Below are positions 19,001-30,695 of a DNA stretch of 64,000 bases, one piece after another. The stretch's first letter is position 1, and each line of letters opens with the position of its first letter. The notes under the pieces are model-generated. The model did not search any database. It worked only from the letters and a program-made list of their open reading frames with translations, and was not told the origin of the DNA. Position numbers and translations under genes: made by a program. This DNA is from Pleurocapsa sp. PCC 7327 (GTDB taxonomy: Bacteria > Cyanobacteriota > Cyanobacteriia > Cyanobacteriales > Microcystaceae). Location of the stretch: NCBI RefSeq assembly GCF_000317025.1, contig NC_019689.1, positions 3,612,024-3,676,023 on the forward strand. Reading direction: 5' to 3'.

Positions 19001-19728
19001 CCTCGGCACGTTTATTTTCTAATCCAGCAGGAGATTTTGGTTCTCTCGTAAACGATCGAGTTGTCGATGGCGATTGGGAATCAGAAAATGAGTTAGCGAA
19101 TACTTGGAAAAATCGCAATGTATTTAGTTATGGCAGGAAGGATAAAGGACAAGCAAGACCAGAAGTATTAAACCAATTATTACAGACTAGCGATCGCGTC
19201 GTTCAAGAAATAGATTCAGTCGAATATGGACTAACAGATATTCAAGAATATTATGCCAATACCGGAGGCTTAAAACTCGCCGCAGAAAAACAAAGTGGCA
19301 AGAAAGTTACTGCCAATTTTGTTGAAAGTTTTTCTCGCGATACAACTCCCCGAAAGCTAGAAGAAGTGCTGCGTTTGGAATATCGAACTAAGTTATTAAA
19401 TCCAAAATGGGCAGAAGCGATGGCAAACCAAGGCTCGGGGGGCGCCTATGAAATTTCCCAACGCATGACAGCTTTAATTGGTTGGGGAGGAACGGTCAAT
19501 TTTACCGATTCTTGGGTATACGACCAAGCTGCACAAACCTATGCATTGGATGCAGAAATGGCGAGAAAATTACGCAAGGCAAATCCCGAAGCTTTCCGTA
19601 ATATTGTCGGACGAATGTTAGAGGCACACGGACGCGGTTTCTGGCAAGCTGATGAAGAGAAATTGGAAAAATTAAGAGAATTGTACGATTTGACTGAGGA
19701 AGAACTTGAAGGAGTAAAATTTGAGTAA
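16006..19728 (+). CDS. Large chelatase subunit, ChlH/CobN family (second copy in window)
   Basis: About 1240 residues from ATG 16006 (MKRIVVITGFESFNADLYRKAA). A TTG 15 bases upstream is the only alternative. The protein is a full-length member of the family that inserts Mg2+ or Co2+ into tetrapyrroles with ATPase partners. Recognisable blocks are [63 protein letters not shown] and the C-terminal GRGFWQ. The same blocks occur in the longer ChlH at 57239-61249. Cyanobacteria commonly hold this shorter paralog, annotated either as Mg-chelatase H or as a CobN-like cobaltochelatase. The sequence alone does not decide the metal. No I/D or S/T subunit gene is adjacent. Confidence 0.88.
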   Translation: MKRIVVITGFESFNADLYRKAAQLATSRCEGLEVQVFSDRSLMTEPETIEKALKDAQVFFASLIFDYDQVMWLRQRVQHIPIRLVFESALELMSLTQLGKFSIGDKPKGMPKPVQFILSKFSSGREEDKLAGYISFLKTGPKLLKFIPLQKVQDLRNWLIVYGYWNAGGSDNFAAMCWTIADKYLGLKVGDIPEPIETPNMGLFHPDYPGYFTSPCEYLDWYFQRNQEKKDSPVVGILLYRKHVITKQSYIAKLIRYFEEEGLIPLPVFLNGVEGHVAVRDWMTTEYETRQRQQGNIETPSLSQDAVEVDAIVSTIGFPLVGGPAGSMEAGRQVEVAKKILTAKNIPYIVAAPLLIQDIYSWTRQGIGGLQSVVLYALPELDGAIDTVPLGGLVGEDIYLVPERVKRLTGRIKNWIKLKQTPPAERKIAILLYGFPPGYGATGTAALLNVPRSLIKLLQALKEQGYTVGELPEDGEEIIRRVKEADEIISGKEQLTTTVNVKTLENWLGYLLTTRIEKQWKSLTGTGIKTYGDEFQIGGIQLGNIWIGVQPPLGLSGDPMRLMFEKDLTPHPQYAAFYKWLQNDFQADAVIHFGMHGTVEWLPGSPLGNTAYSWSDILLGNLPNLYIYAANNPSESILAKRRGYGVLISHNVPPYGRAGLYKELMALRDLIAEYREDPEKNYALRDAICQKIVDTGLDADCKFEEGEKQGIAFTVENARLFSKHALTNYFVKVYEYLQVVEQRLFSSGLHTLGEVPNEEELTSYLEAYFGDKLPEKAREAIVTGEKETLEIFYSQNGYSETIKEAQNIRDLLFQTTEELTNLLRGLNGEYVPPAPGGDLLRDGIGVLPTGRNIHALDPYRMPSSAAYERGREIGKKIIAQNLEEHGKYPETVALMLWGLDVIKTKGESIGILLELVGAEPIKEGTGRIVRYELKPLSEVGHPRIDILGNLSGIFRDTFVNIIELLDDLFQRAAEADEPEEENFIRKHALALKAQGVENASARLFSNPAGDFGSLVNDRVVDGDWESENELANTWKNRNVFSYGRKDKGQARPEVLNQLLQTSDRVVQEIDSVEYGLTDIQEYYANTGGLKLAAEKQSGKKVTANFVESFSRDTTPRKLEEVLRLEYRTKLLNPKWAEAMANQGSGGAYEISQRMTALIGWGGTVNFTDSWVYDQAAQTYALDAEMARKLRKANPEAFRNIVGRMLEAHGRGFWQADEEKLEKLRELYDLTEEELEGVKFE

Positions 19729-19779
19729 TCCAAAATAATTCTGACTACAGAATTTGCCTTACTAAATGGAAGCGGTCGC

Positions 19780-19966
19780 TAGAGTTTGATTGAGTTTTTT
19801 AAACTCAGAGCTCGTACCTACGCTTCACCCGACAAGGGAATAAATTCCTTGACGCGATCGCAAAAGTCCTCTTCGGAAAACTAAATGATGACTGAATAAG
19901 GCTTTCGATCTATTTTAATAGACTTATGCTATTAGCCAAGAAATTGATTGCTTGGCAAGTTAGATA
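19780..19966. repeat. Dispersed multi-palindrome element, copy 2 (opposite orientation)
   Basis: The intergenic region after the chelatase gene holds three palindromes. TGAGTTTTTTAAACTCA may serve as a terminator near 19791. CAAGGGAATAAATTCCTTG lies near 19837. The pair near 19908-19958 reads, on the minus strand, CCAAGCAATCAATTTCTTGG then AGTCTATTAAAATAGA. That last pair repeats the order seen at 1.4 and 54.0 kb. No gene is visible between 19729 and 20100. Confidence 0.55.
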
Positions 19967-20100
19967 TATTAGATAGCAATTCTATTGAGCAATAATTGTG
20001 GTAATGATTCGTAAATTATGCTGAGATACTGACAGTTCCTCACACGCACAGTCTTATTCTCAAGAAAATTTACAGCATCACACAGACAATAAGAGAACTG

Positions 20101-22571
<2,471 letters not shown>

Positions 22572-22660
22572 TTAATCTGTTACCAGTTACCGGTTACTGG
22601 TTATTAATTACTATTATTAACTATACTACCTAACATTTTAGTGTTTGCTGGTCGCTGAAT

Positions 22661-23119
22661 TTAAAACGGGCAATCGTCGTCTTCATCATCGAGTTGTACG
22701 TCCCACCTGGCTGAAAGGACTTGCGCGACCATAGCTTCGAGGGTAGCTGCATCAATATTGCTCGTAACTTCTGGATCTTGCAAAGTGTTGGCAACAGGAA
22801 TGAGGCGCAGTTGGCGATTGTCTTGAATGAGATCGAAGTAGGTTTCTTTTTCTAACGATTGATGAAGCTGTAAATAGTCAAAACTTAAAACGTTAAGATA
22901 TAGCTTGCGGTTGGCTACGAGTGTGGCTCGATCTGGATCGACAAAAACTTCTAGAACCCATCCTTCTCCTTCGCTTTGTAGCTGACCGTCTAGAGTATGA
23001 ATGTAACGAACGCGACCCAAATCGCTAAGTAAACGTTGTATGTCGGCTTTATTGACAATCGTACCGGAATCGATAATGCAAGGGGCGGGTAGGTGGTGCG
23101 CGGATTGTTCCTGACTCAT
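22661..23119 (-). CDS. Conserved cyanobacterial hypothetical protein
   Basis: This 152-residue soluble protein has no signal peptide or membrane helix. It has an alternating strand/helix look (RVRYIHTLDGQLQSEGEGWVLEVFVDPDRATLVANRKLYLNVLSFDYL) and ends in a very acidic tail (DDEDDDCPF). I do not recognise a named domain, but codon use is like the neighbours and the frame is long, so the gene is probably real. It is divergent from cobS, with about 145 bases between the starts. Confidence 0.7.
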   Translation of the reverse strand: MSQEQSAHHLPAPCIIDSGTIVNKADIQRLLSDLGRVRYIHTLDGQLQSEGEGWVLEVFVDPDRATLVANRKLYLNVLSFDYLQLHQSLEKETYFDLIQDNRQLRLIPVANTLQDPEVTSNIDAATLEAMVAQVLSARWDVQLDDEDDDCPF

Positions 23120-23263
23120 AGGAAATAGCCTTTAATGGTAATTGTCTTGACAGCCCAAGGGGGGAATTCTATGCATATCCCGATCTTGAATCCGGTAAGC
23201 TACGACACAATCTTAGCCCAAGATGTCCTGACTGTTTCTTAAAGTTTTAGATAAAGATAATTT

Positions 23264-24055
23264 ATGAAGGGAGTGGATTGGAAAATCATATCGCGCTGGC
23301 GAGAACGACAAACAACCTCTTTTTTTGGTGCTGTTACCTTTTATACCATAATACGGCTCCCAAAAAACTGGCAGCTAGAATTTCGACGGATTGCTCGTTG
23401 GGCGCCTTGCATTGGGTCGATCGTAGGAGGATTGTTAGGGCTAGCTGACGGGGTTTTGCAGCGACTGGGATTTTCAGTCTTAACTCGTAGCGTTTTGATT
23501 ATTACTCTTTGGATTGCACTGACGGGAGGACTTCACCTCGATGGCGCGATGGATGCAGCTGATGGGTTGGCTGTTGGCGATCGCGATCGCCGACTAGAGG
23601 TCATGAAAGATAGTGCGACGGGAGCTTTTGGCGTAATGGCAGCCCTCGTCGTATTGGCGATCAAAACGGCGGCTTTGTATGATTTGGAGTCTTACCGCTG
23701 GCTGGGATTGATGGGTGCTGCTGGATGGGGACGTTGGGGACAAGTAGCCGCGATCGCCTTTTATCCTTATCTCAGACCGACAGGAAAAGGAGCCTTTCAT
23801 AAACAAAGTCTGCGCCTGCCCCAAGATCTTCTATTCGGTCTTGTCTTTTTATTGAGTCTTGGCGGACTTCCCTACTTACTCGACCCTCATCAATGGTGGC
23901 TGGGATTGGGAATGACGGTGGTTGGAGGCGCGATCGCGCTTTTATCCGGTTTCTGGTTCTATCGCCAGTTTGGCGGACACACGGGCGATACTTACGGCGC
24001 AGTTGTCGAGTGGACGGAAGCGCTATCGCTTTGCTTTTTTACTGTCTTTTTCTAA
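23264..24055 (+). CDS. cobS: Adenosylcobinamide-GDP ribazoletransferase (cobalamin synthase)
   Basis: A 263-residue polytopic membrane protein that joins adenosylcobinamide-GDP to the lower-ligand nucleoside in the last stage of cobamide synthesis. The family signature LTGGLHLDGAMDAADGL followed by RRLEVMKDSATGAFGV (about residues 85-125) is intact, as are GWGRWGQVAA and the C-terminal GGHTGDTYGA. About six hydrophobic segments agree with an inner-membrane enzyme. Its presence means the organism completes a cobamide (in cyanobacteria normally pseudocobalamin), which would need a cobaltochelatase elsewhere. Confidence 0.95.
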   Translation: MKGVDWKIISRWRERQTTSFFGAVTFYTIIRLPKNWQLEFRRIARWAPCIGSIVGGLLGLADGVLQRLGFSVLTRSVLIITLWIALTGGLHLDGAMDAADGLAVGDRDRRLEVMKDSATGAFGVMAALVVLAIKTAALYDLESYRWLGLMGAAGWGRWGQVAAIAFYPYLRPTGKGAFHKQSLRLPQDLLFGLVFLLSLGGLPYLLDPHQWWLGLGMTVVGGAIALLSGFWFYRQFGGHTGDTYGAVVEWTEALSLCFFTVFF

Positions 24056-24084
24056 CAGCAGCTTTTTCTTCTAACTTACGACTT

Positions 24085-24546
24085 TTACTTCACTGGTCGC
24101 AAGCGAGTCATTTTTAGCTTAAAATTGCCGCTTCCCGTTTCTCCAAAGGCGCGAACGCGAATGATGTAGTTTCCCGTCTCTGTAATTCGCGCAAACAGAA
24201 GCGAATTTGTCGATCCATCCGGTCCGTCGTCATTTTCTGCTACCGTCGAACCGTCGGCGGCAAGCAGGACGATAATGCTATCAAAATCATCGGAAGTTAG
24301 GTCGATCGCTACCTGATCTCCCTCTTCTAGCTGCACGAAATAATCGCGAGCAAACCCTCCTTCGCCTGTGGGGATATCTCGCTCGGTAAGCTTATCGGAG
24401 ATTTCGGAATTGGTGGGCATGGGAAGCGGATTATATAGCTTCTCCTGTGCCTTCACTGGCACGGTTTTCAGTCCTATCAGTAGTGAAAGCGTCCCAAATA
24501 CTAAGGGCAAATGCCAACGATTGACGCAGAGGATAGCCATACACAA
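24085..24546 (-). CDS. Secreted PPC-domain protein
   Basis: A 153-residue precursor with an N-terminal signal peptide (about residues 10-33, LPLVFGTLSLLIGLKTVPVKAQ). A single bacterial pre-peptidase C-terminal-type beta domain follows (about 65-150: YFVQLEEGDQVAIDLTSDDFDSIIVLLAADGSTVAENDDG...NYIIRVRAFGETGSGNFKLKM). PPC domains bind or stabilise secreted enzymes and occur alone in cyanobacteria. No catalytic domain is present, so function is unknown. A second ATG at residue 3 is an equally likely start. Confidence 0.82.
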   Translation of the reverse strand: MCMAILCVNRWHLPLVFGTLSLLIGLKTVPVKAQEKLYNPLPMPTNSEISDKLTERDIPTGEGGFARDYFVQLEEGDQVAIDLTSDDFDSIIVLLAADGSTVAENDDGPDGSTNSLLFARITETGNYIIRVRAFGETGSGNFKLKMTRLRPVK

Positions 24547-24577
24547 TTCGGTCGCTCGATCTTAAACCTATTCATTT

Positions 24578-24979
24578 TGACACTCCCACCGATAAATTGG
24601 GGGATTCTTGCTTTATCGGGTAAGGCGCGCTTAAAATCATCTTTGATTCCGAGCAACGTCCAGATTTCCCTCGGCAAGCTACTATTTAACGTCCACTGGC
24701 TGTCCGACAGCAGACAAAAAATTTAACTTTCCTTTCTTCAGACTATATCGCGACAGATACTTAAACGCCAGACGCACGTTCCAGCAACGTGTCCTCCCCT
24801 GTTACTAAGTATTTTTTCTTAGTTTGACTTTCTGACTACTGAGAATCACTAATTTTGCCTCTCGTGGCACTCATGGATGCGTTGATTTGTTCATTGTACC
24901 ACGTCTGACCGTTATTCACGAGGCTCTTAAAGAGCCGTTCACCTTCTATCAAGTGTCCGAGGGGCGGGAGAAGATAGAA
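24578..24979 (-). other. Gene-free stretch with an IS200/IS605-like end and decayed coding remnants
   Basis: On the minus strand the stretch ends with a perfect 8-bp hairpin CCGATAAA/TTTATCGG (24589-24619) followed by GGGAGTGTCA. This resembles the right end of cyanobacterial IS200/IS605 elements. Further upstream on the same strand is a 47-codon frame with no start codon (24836-24979), reading ...GHLIEGERLFKSLVNNGQ and ...WYNEQINASMSATRG. It looks like the tail of a lost protein that I cannot name. A palindrome AGGCTCTTAAAGAGCC lies near 24921. I infer a decayed mobile element. Confidence 0.4.
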
Positions 24980-25121
24980 TTATATCGTTTTGAGAAATTC
25001 CTGCTATAAATCACCCTTTTCCCACACCTCTCACTCTTTTATCTCTCATCTTCTGCAAGGATTTACAGAAATTGATTTTAGGTTCTTCTTATTGACTTAT
25101 AGCAAGATAACTTGGCTAAAA

Positions 25122-25931
25122 TCAACCAAAACGACCGCTGACGTAATCTCTAGTCGCTTCTTGGATGGGATTTTGGAAAATTGTTTCAGTTCGGTCATAT
25201 TCGACCAAATAACCAACTTTTCCTCCCTTGGGAGTAGCTTCTGCATTATAGAAAGCCGTGTAATCGGATACCCGTGACGCTTGTTGCATGTTGTGGGTGA
25301 CGATGATGATGGTATATTGCTGTTTCAACTCGTGAATTAACTCTTCCACCTTTAAAGTAGAAATGGGGTCTAGGGCGGAACAGGGTTCGTCCATTAAAAT
25401 GACTTCCGGTTGAATCGCGATCGCTCTGGCAATACATAAGCGTTGCTGCTGTCCGCCTGAGAGGGCAAGTCCGCTTTCTTTGAGCTTATCTTTAACTTCA
25501 TCCCATAGGGCAGCTTTGCGCAGAGAATCCTCGACTAACTCGTCCATATTGCCTTGATAACCGTTAATCCGCGCGCCAAACGCAATATTTTCATAAATAG
25601 ACTTAGGAAATGGATTCGGCTTCTGAAATACCATGCCAATGCGGCTGCGCAACGCCACGGGATCGACTTTTTTGTCATACATATCGCGTCCGCGAAAGGT
25701 AATTTTCCCTTCAACCCTTGCCCCTGGAATTAAGTCGTTCATGCGGTTAAAGCAGCGCAGAATCGTACTTTTTCCACATCCAGAAGGTCCGATAAACGCA
25801 ACGACTTTGTTTTCTGGTATGTCGAGGGAAGTATCGCGAACGGCTAAATTAGAACCATAGTATACAGAAACATTCTGAACTCTTATAATCGCTTCGGTGA
25901 TGACATTAGTAGAAGAAGAATCGGATAGCAT
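25122..25931 (-). CDS. pstB: Phosphate ABC transporter ATP-binding protein
   Basis: The 269-residue ATPase of the high-affinity phosphate importer. Walker [10 protein letters not shown], signature [14 protein letters not shown], Walker B VILMDEP with the following catalytic region, and the switch histidine in [10 protein letters not shown] are complete. The PstB-specific blocks [17 protein letters not shown] and [21 protein letters not shown] are clear. It is the last gene of the pst cluster, 72 bases downstream of pstA, and acts on the inner face of the plasma membrane. Confidence 0.97.
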   Translation of the reverse strand: MLSDSSSTNVITEAIIRVQNVSVYYGSNLAVRDTSLDIPENKVVAFIGPSGCGKSTILRCFNRMNDLIPGARVEGKITFRGRDMYDKKVDPVALRSRIGMVFQKPNPFPKSIYENIAFGARINGYQGNMDELVEDSLRKAALWDEVKDKLKESGLALSGGQQQRLCIARAIAIQPEVILMDEPCSALDPISTLKVEELIHELKQQYTIIIVTHNMQQASRVSDYTAFYNAEATPKGGKVGYLVEYDRTETIFQNPIQEATRDYVSGRFG

Positions 25932-26003
25932 AAGATTGAGCCAAAACTAATAGATGAGAAATAAATTCTAAATTTCTAAGTTAAAAGTTCCCAATTAATG
26001 AAT

Positions 26004-26924
26004 TCAAACTCGCTTTTGGAACTTATTGCGTAAAATAATTGCTGTGGCATTCATTGCCAACAAAACAACCATCAAAACGATAATTCCCGCTGCTGCATTC
26101 ACATGAAATTCTTTTTGGGGACGAGAAACCCAGTTAAAGATTTGAATGGGTAGTACGGTAAAAGAACTCTGTAAATTCTCTGGTAAAAATGAGACGAAGG
26201 TCAGCGCGCCAATAGTAATCAGAGGAGCTGTTTCTCCAATTGCCCGTGCCAAAGCCAGAATTGTTCCCGTTAAAATCCCTGGGAGAGCCACTGGAAAAAT
26301 ATGCTCGCGGATTACTTGCCAGCGAGTCGCGCCCAAGGCGAAACCTGCTAGTCGCAAGCTGTTAGGAACGGCACGTAATGATTCGCGGGTTGTGACGATG
26401 ATAATCGGCAGTACCAACAAGGCGATCGTGAGAGAACCTGCCAGAATACTCCGCCCTCCCGTAATGGGTGCCATTACCCGAACGAAAAATCCTAACCCTA
26501 ACAATCCATAGATAATGGAAGGAACCCCGGCTAAGTTAGCAATATTGATTTCAATGACCTTGGCTAAAAAGCTATCTCGCGCAAATTCTTCCAAATAAAT
26601 TCCCGCCCCAACTCCGATGGGAAAAGCCAATAGCGCTACCAACCCTAACATCCAAACGGTTCCTGCTAGGGCAGATAAAATGCCTGCCTGTTCCGGTCTG
26701 CGGGAGGGAAAACTGCTTAGAAACGTCCAATTGAGGCGAGGTAAACCATCAATAAAGGTATCCAATAGTAAAACTGCTAATACGGCTAGCGATACAAATG
26801 TCGCCACCCAAACCAGGATTTCAAAAAACCGATCCACTCCATAGCGTTGGGCGCGATCGCTCTGAAAAAGCTCTTGGTCTTGCTGGCTTTTTCCTGAAAA
26901 CAATCGAGTATTTGGACGTGTCAT
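26004..26924 (-). CDS. pstA: Phosphate ABC transporter permease PstA
   Basis: About 306 residues from ATG 26924, which overlaps the pstC stop in an ATGA arrangement. An upstream in-frame start at 26957 would overlap pstC by 37 bases and is less likely. The protein has about six membrane helices and the permease coupling loop ([28 protein letters not shown]...[11 protein letters not shown]) that contacts PstB. The overlap with pstC implies translational coupling. Confidence 0.95.
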   Translation of the reverse strand: MTRPNTRLFSGKSQQDQELFQSDRAQRYGVDRFFEILVWVATFVSLAVLAVLLLDTFIDGLPRLNWTFLSSFPSRRPEQAGILSALAGTVWMLGLVALLAFPIGVGAGIYLEEFARDSFLAKVIEINIANLAGVPSIIYGLLGLGFFVRVMAPITGGRSILAGSLTIALLVLPIIIVTTRESLRAVPNSLRLAGFALGATRWQVIREHIFPVALPGILTGTILALARAIGETAPLITIGALTFVSFLPENLQSSFTVLPIQIFNWVSRPQKEFHVNAAAGIIVLMVVLLAMNATAIILRNKFQKRV

Positions 26925-27853
26925 TCGTACTTCTCCCGGAAACGGCGAACGAACCAAAAGCTAAAAATATTGAGTGCCAGGGTGATGAGGAACAGGGTCA
27001 TACCCACGGCAAAAATGGTCTTATAAGCGAGGGATCCTGCTGGCGTATCTCCCAAACTGACCTGCACGATAAAGGCTGTCATTGTCATTACGGGCACGAA
27101 GGGATTTAGTCCCAATCGAGGATTTTGACCGGCAGCGATGGTCACGATCATTGTTTCCCCAATTGCCCTAGAGATGGCTAAAATGAGCGAAGCGACAATT
27201 CCTGAAAGAGCGGCTGGCAAGACGACGGCAAGAATGGTTTCTCGCTTGGTTGCTCCCAGGGCATAAGCTCCCTCGCGCAAGCTGCGAGGAACGGCATAGA
27301 TAGCGTCTTCACTTAAAGAAGCGACTAATGGAGTGATAGAAATTCCTAAAACTAGCCCGGCACTTAGGGCATTGAATCCCTGCAAACCGGGGATAAAGTT
27401 TTGCAATAAAGGAGTGACAAATAGTAAGGCAAAGTAGCCATAAACAACTGTGGGCACGCCCGCTAAAATTTCTAGACCGGGTTTGAGCCACTTACGTACC
27501 TGGGGACTAGCATACTCGCTTAAGCAAATAGCAGCTAGCAAGCCTAACGGTAAAGCGATCGCAATGGCAATAACGGAAGTCAGAAATGTCGCACTAATCA
27601 GGACGAAAATCCCAAATTGAGCGTTAGCAAACAGGGGAGTCCATTGCTTGTCGGTTAAAAACTTCCACAAGGGAACCGCTTGGAAAAACTCAATCGTCTC
27701 AAAGATTAGCGTCAGGACAATCCCGATGGTGGTAGCGATAGAAACCAAGGCAAACAAAGCAAAAATTGCTTTGACAGCTAATTCCATCCGTTCGCTCAAT
27801 TGCCGCCGAGGTTGCCACAGGTTCGATCTAGACAACGGTAATTCTAAAGTCAT
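26921..27853 (-). CDS. pstC: Phosphate ABC transporter permease PstC
   Basis: About 310 residues from ATG 27853 ([13 protein letters not shown]). The frame is open from a TTG at 27907, but that extension lacks family character. Six hydrophobic segments and the coupling loop [31 protein letters not shown]...[15 protein letters not shown] identify PstC. It is the first of the two membrane subunits. Its stop overlaps the pstA start, and pstS lies about 77 bases upstream. Confidence 0.95.
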   Translation of the reverse strand: MTLELPLSRSNLWQPRRQLSERMELAVKAIFALFALVSIATTIGIVLTLIFETIEFFQAVPLWKFLTDKQWTPLFANAQFGIFVLISATFLTSVIAIAIALPLGLLAAICLSEYASPQVRKWLKPGLEILAGVPTVVYGYFALLFVTPLLQNFIPGLQGFNALSAGLVLGISITPLVASLSEDAIYAVPRSLREGAYALGATKRETILAVVLPAALSGIVASLILAISRAIGETMIVTIAAGQNPRLGLNPFVPVMTMTAFIVQVSLGDTPAGSLAYKTIFAVGMTLFLITLALNIFSFWFVRRFREKYE

Positions 27854-27929
27854 AACGTGATAGATAAGGGGTGAAAGGCGAAAGGGAAAGGCTCCCTTGC
27901 CCTCCAAGTTAATAGCGTCTTGTTACTTT

Positions 27930-29018
27930 TTACTTCTCTTTTGCCAGAATATCTGCAAGTTTCACGCCTACTGCGGGTTCTCCGCCAAAGACGGTGCCTA
28001 TTTTAGTAGTTTCTAAGCGCTCTTTTACTACTGCGAGAATATCATCGGGAAGCGGCACGTAGCCAGTCTCTTTAATCAGACCTTTATTGGCTGGATCGAT
28101 CTGAAATTGAGCAAACGCTTTAACCGCAGGTTTGTCAAGGGAAGTTTTCTTGACGTAAATAAATTCTGGACGAGACAAAGGTTTGTAGCTACCGTCAGCA
28201 ATCGTCGTTTCGCTTGGTTCTACGCAATTGCCATCCCCGCTATCGATCGCGACTAGCTTCAGTCTATCTTTGTTTTCTTCGAAGTAAGCATAACCGAAGA
28301 AGCCAAGACCGCCTTCATCGGAGGCTACCCCTTGAACGATTGTGTTGTCATCTTCGCTTGCGGTGAAGTCGCCTCGACTTTCGCCTTCTTCACCCACAAT
28401 AGCAGCCGTAAAGTAGTCGTATGTACCGGAGTCAGTGCCTGCACCATACAAACCAAGACGTTTATTGGGAAAGCCTTCTCTAATTTGATTCCAGTTAGTG
28501 ACTTTGCCTTGGGCAGCGGGTTCCCACATCTTCTTGAGTTCCTCTACTTTTAAGCAAGTTGCATAGTCGTTTGCCGGATTGACCACTACCGATAGACCGT
28601 CAAAAGCGACGGGGAGTTCGACATATTCAATGCCATTTTTCTGACATAGTTCGATTTCTTCTTTTTTGATCGGACGAGAAGCATTGGAAATATCGGTTTC
28701 TCCAGCACAGAATTTCTTAAACCCACCGCCAGTTCCAGATACTCCAACCGTCACTCTCACGTTGGGATTTGCCTTCATAAACTCTTCTGCCATCGCCTCC
28801 GAGATCGGAAAAACGGTGCTAGAACCGTCAACTAATACTGCACCGCTTAGGTTAGAAGCGGCAGGTTGACTGCTTTCTTGAGTTCCTGAGGGACTTGAGG
28901 TGGAATCAGGAGTGGTGGTAGTTTGATTTCCTCCGCCGCAGGCGGCTAAAGTTAAAGCTAATCCGATAGATGATAAACGAATGGAAAGCTGGCGTTTAGT
29001 TTTCTTAGAAAGGGTCAT
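27930..29018 (-). CDS. pstS: Phosphate-binding lipoprotein PstS (copy next to pstCAB)
   Basis: About 362 residues from ATG 29018 ([11 protein letters not shown]). A purine-rich GAAGAAAAC precedes this start, and an in-frame ATG at 29057 adds a non-signal prefix. A lipoprotein signal peptide ends in LTLAAC. The mature domain has the phosphate-binding blocks [44 protein letters not shown] and [12 protein letters not shown], which supply the serine, threonine and aspartate ligands of the PstS cleft. It delivers phosphate to PstCA in the periplasm. Confidence 0.96.
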   Translation of the reverse strand: MTLSKKTKRQLSIRLSSIGLALTLAACGGGNQTTTTPDSTSSPSGTQESSQPAASNLSGAVLVDGSSTVFPISEAMAEEFMKANPNVRVTVGVSGTGGGFKKFCAGETDISNASRPIKKEEIELCQKNGIEYVELPVAFDGLSVVVNPANDYATCLKVEELKKMWEPAAQGKVTNWNQIREGFPNKRLGLYGAGTDSGTYDYFTAAIVGEEGESRGDFTASEDDNTIVQGVASDEGGLGFFGYAYFEENKDRLKLVAIDSGDGNCVEPSETTIADGSYKPLSRPEFIYVKKTSLDKPAVKAFAQFQIDPANKGLIKETGYVPLPDDILAVVKERLETTKIGTVFGGEPAVGVKLADILAKEK

Positions 29019-29129
29019 AAAGTTTTCTTCAGATGACGCATTTTTCAGGCAAGGCATGTTTTTGTAAATTCGTAACTTAAAAAACCTTATTGATTTTACG
29101 ACACAGCCTAACTCTTGTTGGTAAACAAG

Positions 29130-29158
29130 AGGTTAAGAAAATTGCTTTGGATGTTAAG
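29130..29158 (-). promoter_or_regulatory. Pho-box-like repeats upstream of pstS
   Basis: On the minus strand two copies of CTTAAC(C/A)T (plus strand AGGTTAAG at 29130-29137 and ATGTTAAG at 29151-29158) lie 21 bases apart, about 110-140 bases before the pstS ATG. The cyanobacterial Pho box is made of CTTAACCT-like repeats at about 11-base spacing, so these fit two outer half-sites of a weak array. Control by SphR/PhoB is inferred. Confidence 0.5.
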
Positions 29159-29430
29159 ATTTTTTGGGGATTTGTTTAAATAGCTCAAATTAAACTTGTA
29201 CTTTTGTCGTTAGCTTGAAGAACAATTAATCGTCTATTGGTAAAGCGTAGTCTCTAAAGAAAAGGTTGGAATATGCTATCAAAACTAGATTTTCTATTTG
29301 GAATCTTGTTGTCAACTTTTGATTTCTAAAAAATTAGAAAAGTTTTTGAGGCGGAGTTAACATTTAACTTTCTCTCGATCTTGTCTAGACAACTGGGTCC
29401 ACTTCAATCGATAGCTAGCTAAGAGAAAAG

Positions 29431-29468
29431 AAAAAAGCCGTCAATTCTTTTCTGAGAGGCAGTTGACG
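29431..29468 (-). terminator. Rho-independent terminator after the second pstS
   Basis: On the minus strand CGTCAA (29463-29468) and TTGACG (29439-29444) form a stem, followed by GCTTTTTTC. It sits 37 bases beyond the stop of the gene at 29505-30524. It implies that the second pstS is transcribed separately from pstS-pstCAB. Confidence 0.65.
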
Positions 29469-29504
29469 TTTGACAGCGAGTGAAAATTATTTTAGTCTGT
29501 TAGC

Positions 29505-30524
29505 TCACTCTAATCGTTTCTCTCTCTTGAGCAGTTCCTGAAGCGTTAACTTTTCAGAATGTCCGGCAAAAGCAGTCCCGACTTTACGACTCTGGAAATG
29601 GTCAAGAGCAAACGTATATGCTTCATCGGATAAGGGTACATAACCTACTACCTTAGCCAGATTTTCAGCATTGACGAGATAGAATTGAACGAAGTTCTGC
29701 AATCCTGGCTTCTCTTCTAGCAACTTAGCATTCACATAGATGAACAGCGGGCGAGCAAGAGATTGATACTCACCTTTAAGTACTGTCTCGCTTGAAGGCA
29801 ATACAGGACCTCTGCCTTCGTCAATGGCTACTGCCTTAAGTAGGGTTTGGCTTTCCTCATAATAAGCATAGCCAAAGTAGCCCAGACCATTGGGATCGTT
29901 CCTGACTCGTCGCATTAACTCGTAGTCATCCTCGCTGGCGGTATAATCATTCCGACTGGCTCCTACTTTACCGACGACTATCTCGGTAAAGTAATCAAAC
30001 GTCCCAGAATCTCGACCTGCACCATATAGATTGAGAGGTTTGTCGGGCCACTCAGGACGAATCTGATTCCAACGGGTAATTTTTCCCTGTGCTGCTGGTT
30101 CCCATATTTTTTTCAGTTCTTCTAGGGTAAGGCTCTGTGCCCAAGTATTGGAAGGATGTACGACTATTGTTAGGGCATCATAGGCAACTGGCAATTCAAG
30201 GTACTTTACTTGATTGGCTTTACAAGCTTCTATCTCCTTATTTACGATCGGACGAGACGCATTGTTTATATCTGTTTCACCTGCACAAAATTTTCTAAAC
30301 CCACCTCCCGTACCAGAGAAAGCAACTGTAATCTCAGGAGCATCGCTGCGTTCAAATTGATACTCTTTGACGACTTCATCGGTCAAGGGGAAAACGGTAC
30401 TGGAACCATCAATAACGATGGGCTGTTGCTGGATTTGAGAGGTTGATGTTGGCGGTACGCTACAGCCTGTCACCAGAGTAGAAAAACTCAGGGCGATCGC
30501 CCACCCACAAACTTTTATATTCAT
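29505..30524 (-). CDS. Second phosphate-binding lipoprotein (PstS paralog)
   Basis: This 339-residue protein starts at ATG 30524 behind a good ribosome site (AGGAGATAAAACA). The signal peptide carries the lipobox LVTGC (about residues 17-21). The mature part repeats the PstS pattern: [56 protein letters not shown]. It is clearly homologous to the pstS 0.5 kb downstream but has diverged through the middle. Cyanobacteria often keep several PstS proteins that differ in affinity or induction. That reading, and use of the shared PstCAB, are inferences. Confidence 0.94.
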   Translation of the reverse strand: MNIKVCGWAIALSFSTLVTGCSVPPTSTSQIQQQPIVIDGSSTVFPLTDEVVKEYQFERSDAPEITVAFSGTGGGFRKFCAGETDINNASRPIVNKEIEACKANQVKYLELPVAYDALTIVVHPSNTWAQSLTLEELKKIWEPAAQGKITRWNQIRPEWPDKPLNLYGAGRDSGTFDYFTEIVVGKVGASRNDYTASEDDYELMRRVRNDPNGLGYFGYAYYEESQTLLKAVAIDEGRGPVLPSSETVLKGEYQSLARPLFIYVNAKLLEEKPGLQNFVQFYLVNAENLAKVVGYVPLSDEAYTFALDHFQSRKVGTAFAGHSEKLTLQELLKREKRLE

Positions 30525-30695
30525 TGTTTTATCTCCTTATTCCCATCAAGGAGTGTTTTCTATATATTTCAAATAAATTTGATACATTAGGTCAAGTAAA
30601 AGCTTATGGTTTGATAAAAATCTTAATATTTTGGTGCCGCGATCGCTCCTGCCCAAGATGTTTTTGTAATTTTAATATCAAAAATTTTTGTTAAT

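Noticed and set aside
20030-20050. Yfr1-like motif (TTCCTCACAC) before the gene at 20101
   Set aside because: The cyanobacterial Yfr1 core is ACTCCTCACAC with flanking hairpins and a terminator; the first bases differ and the flanking stems are absent.
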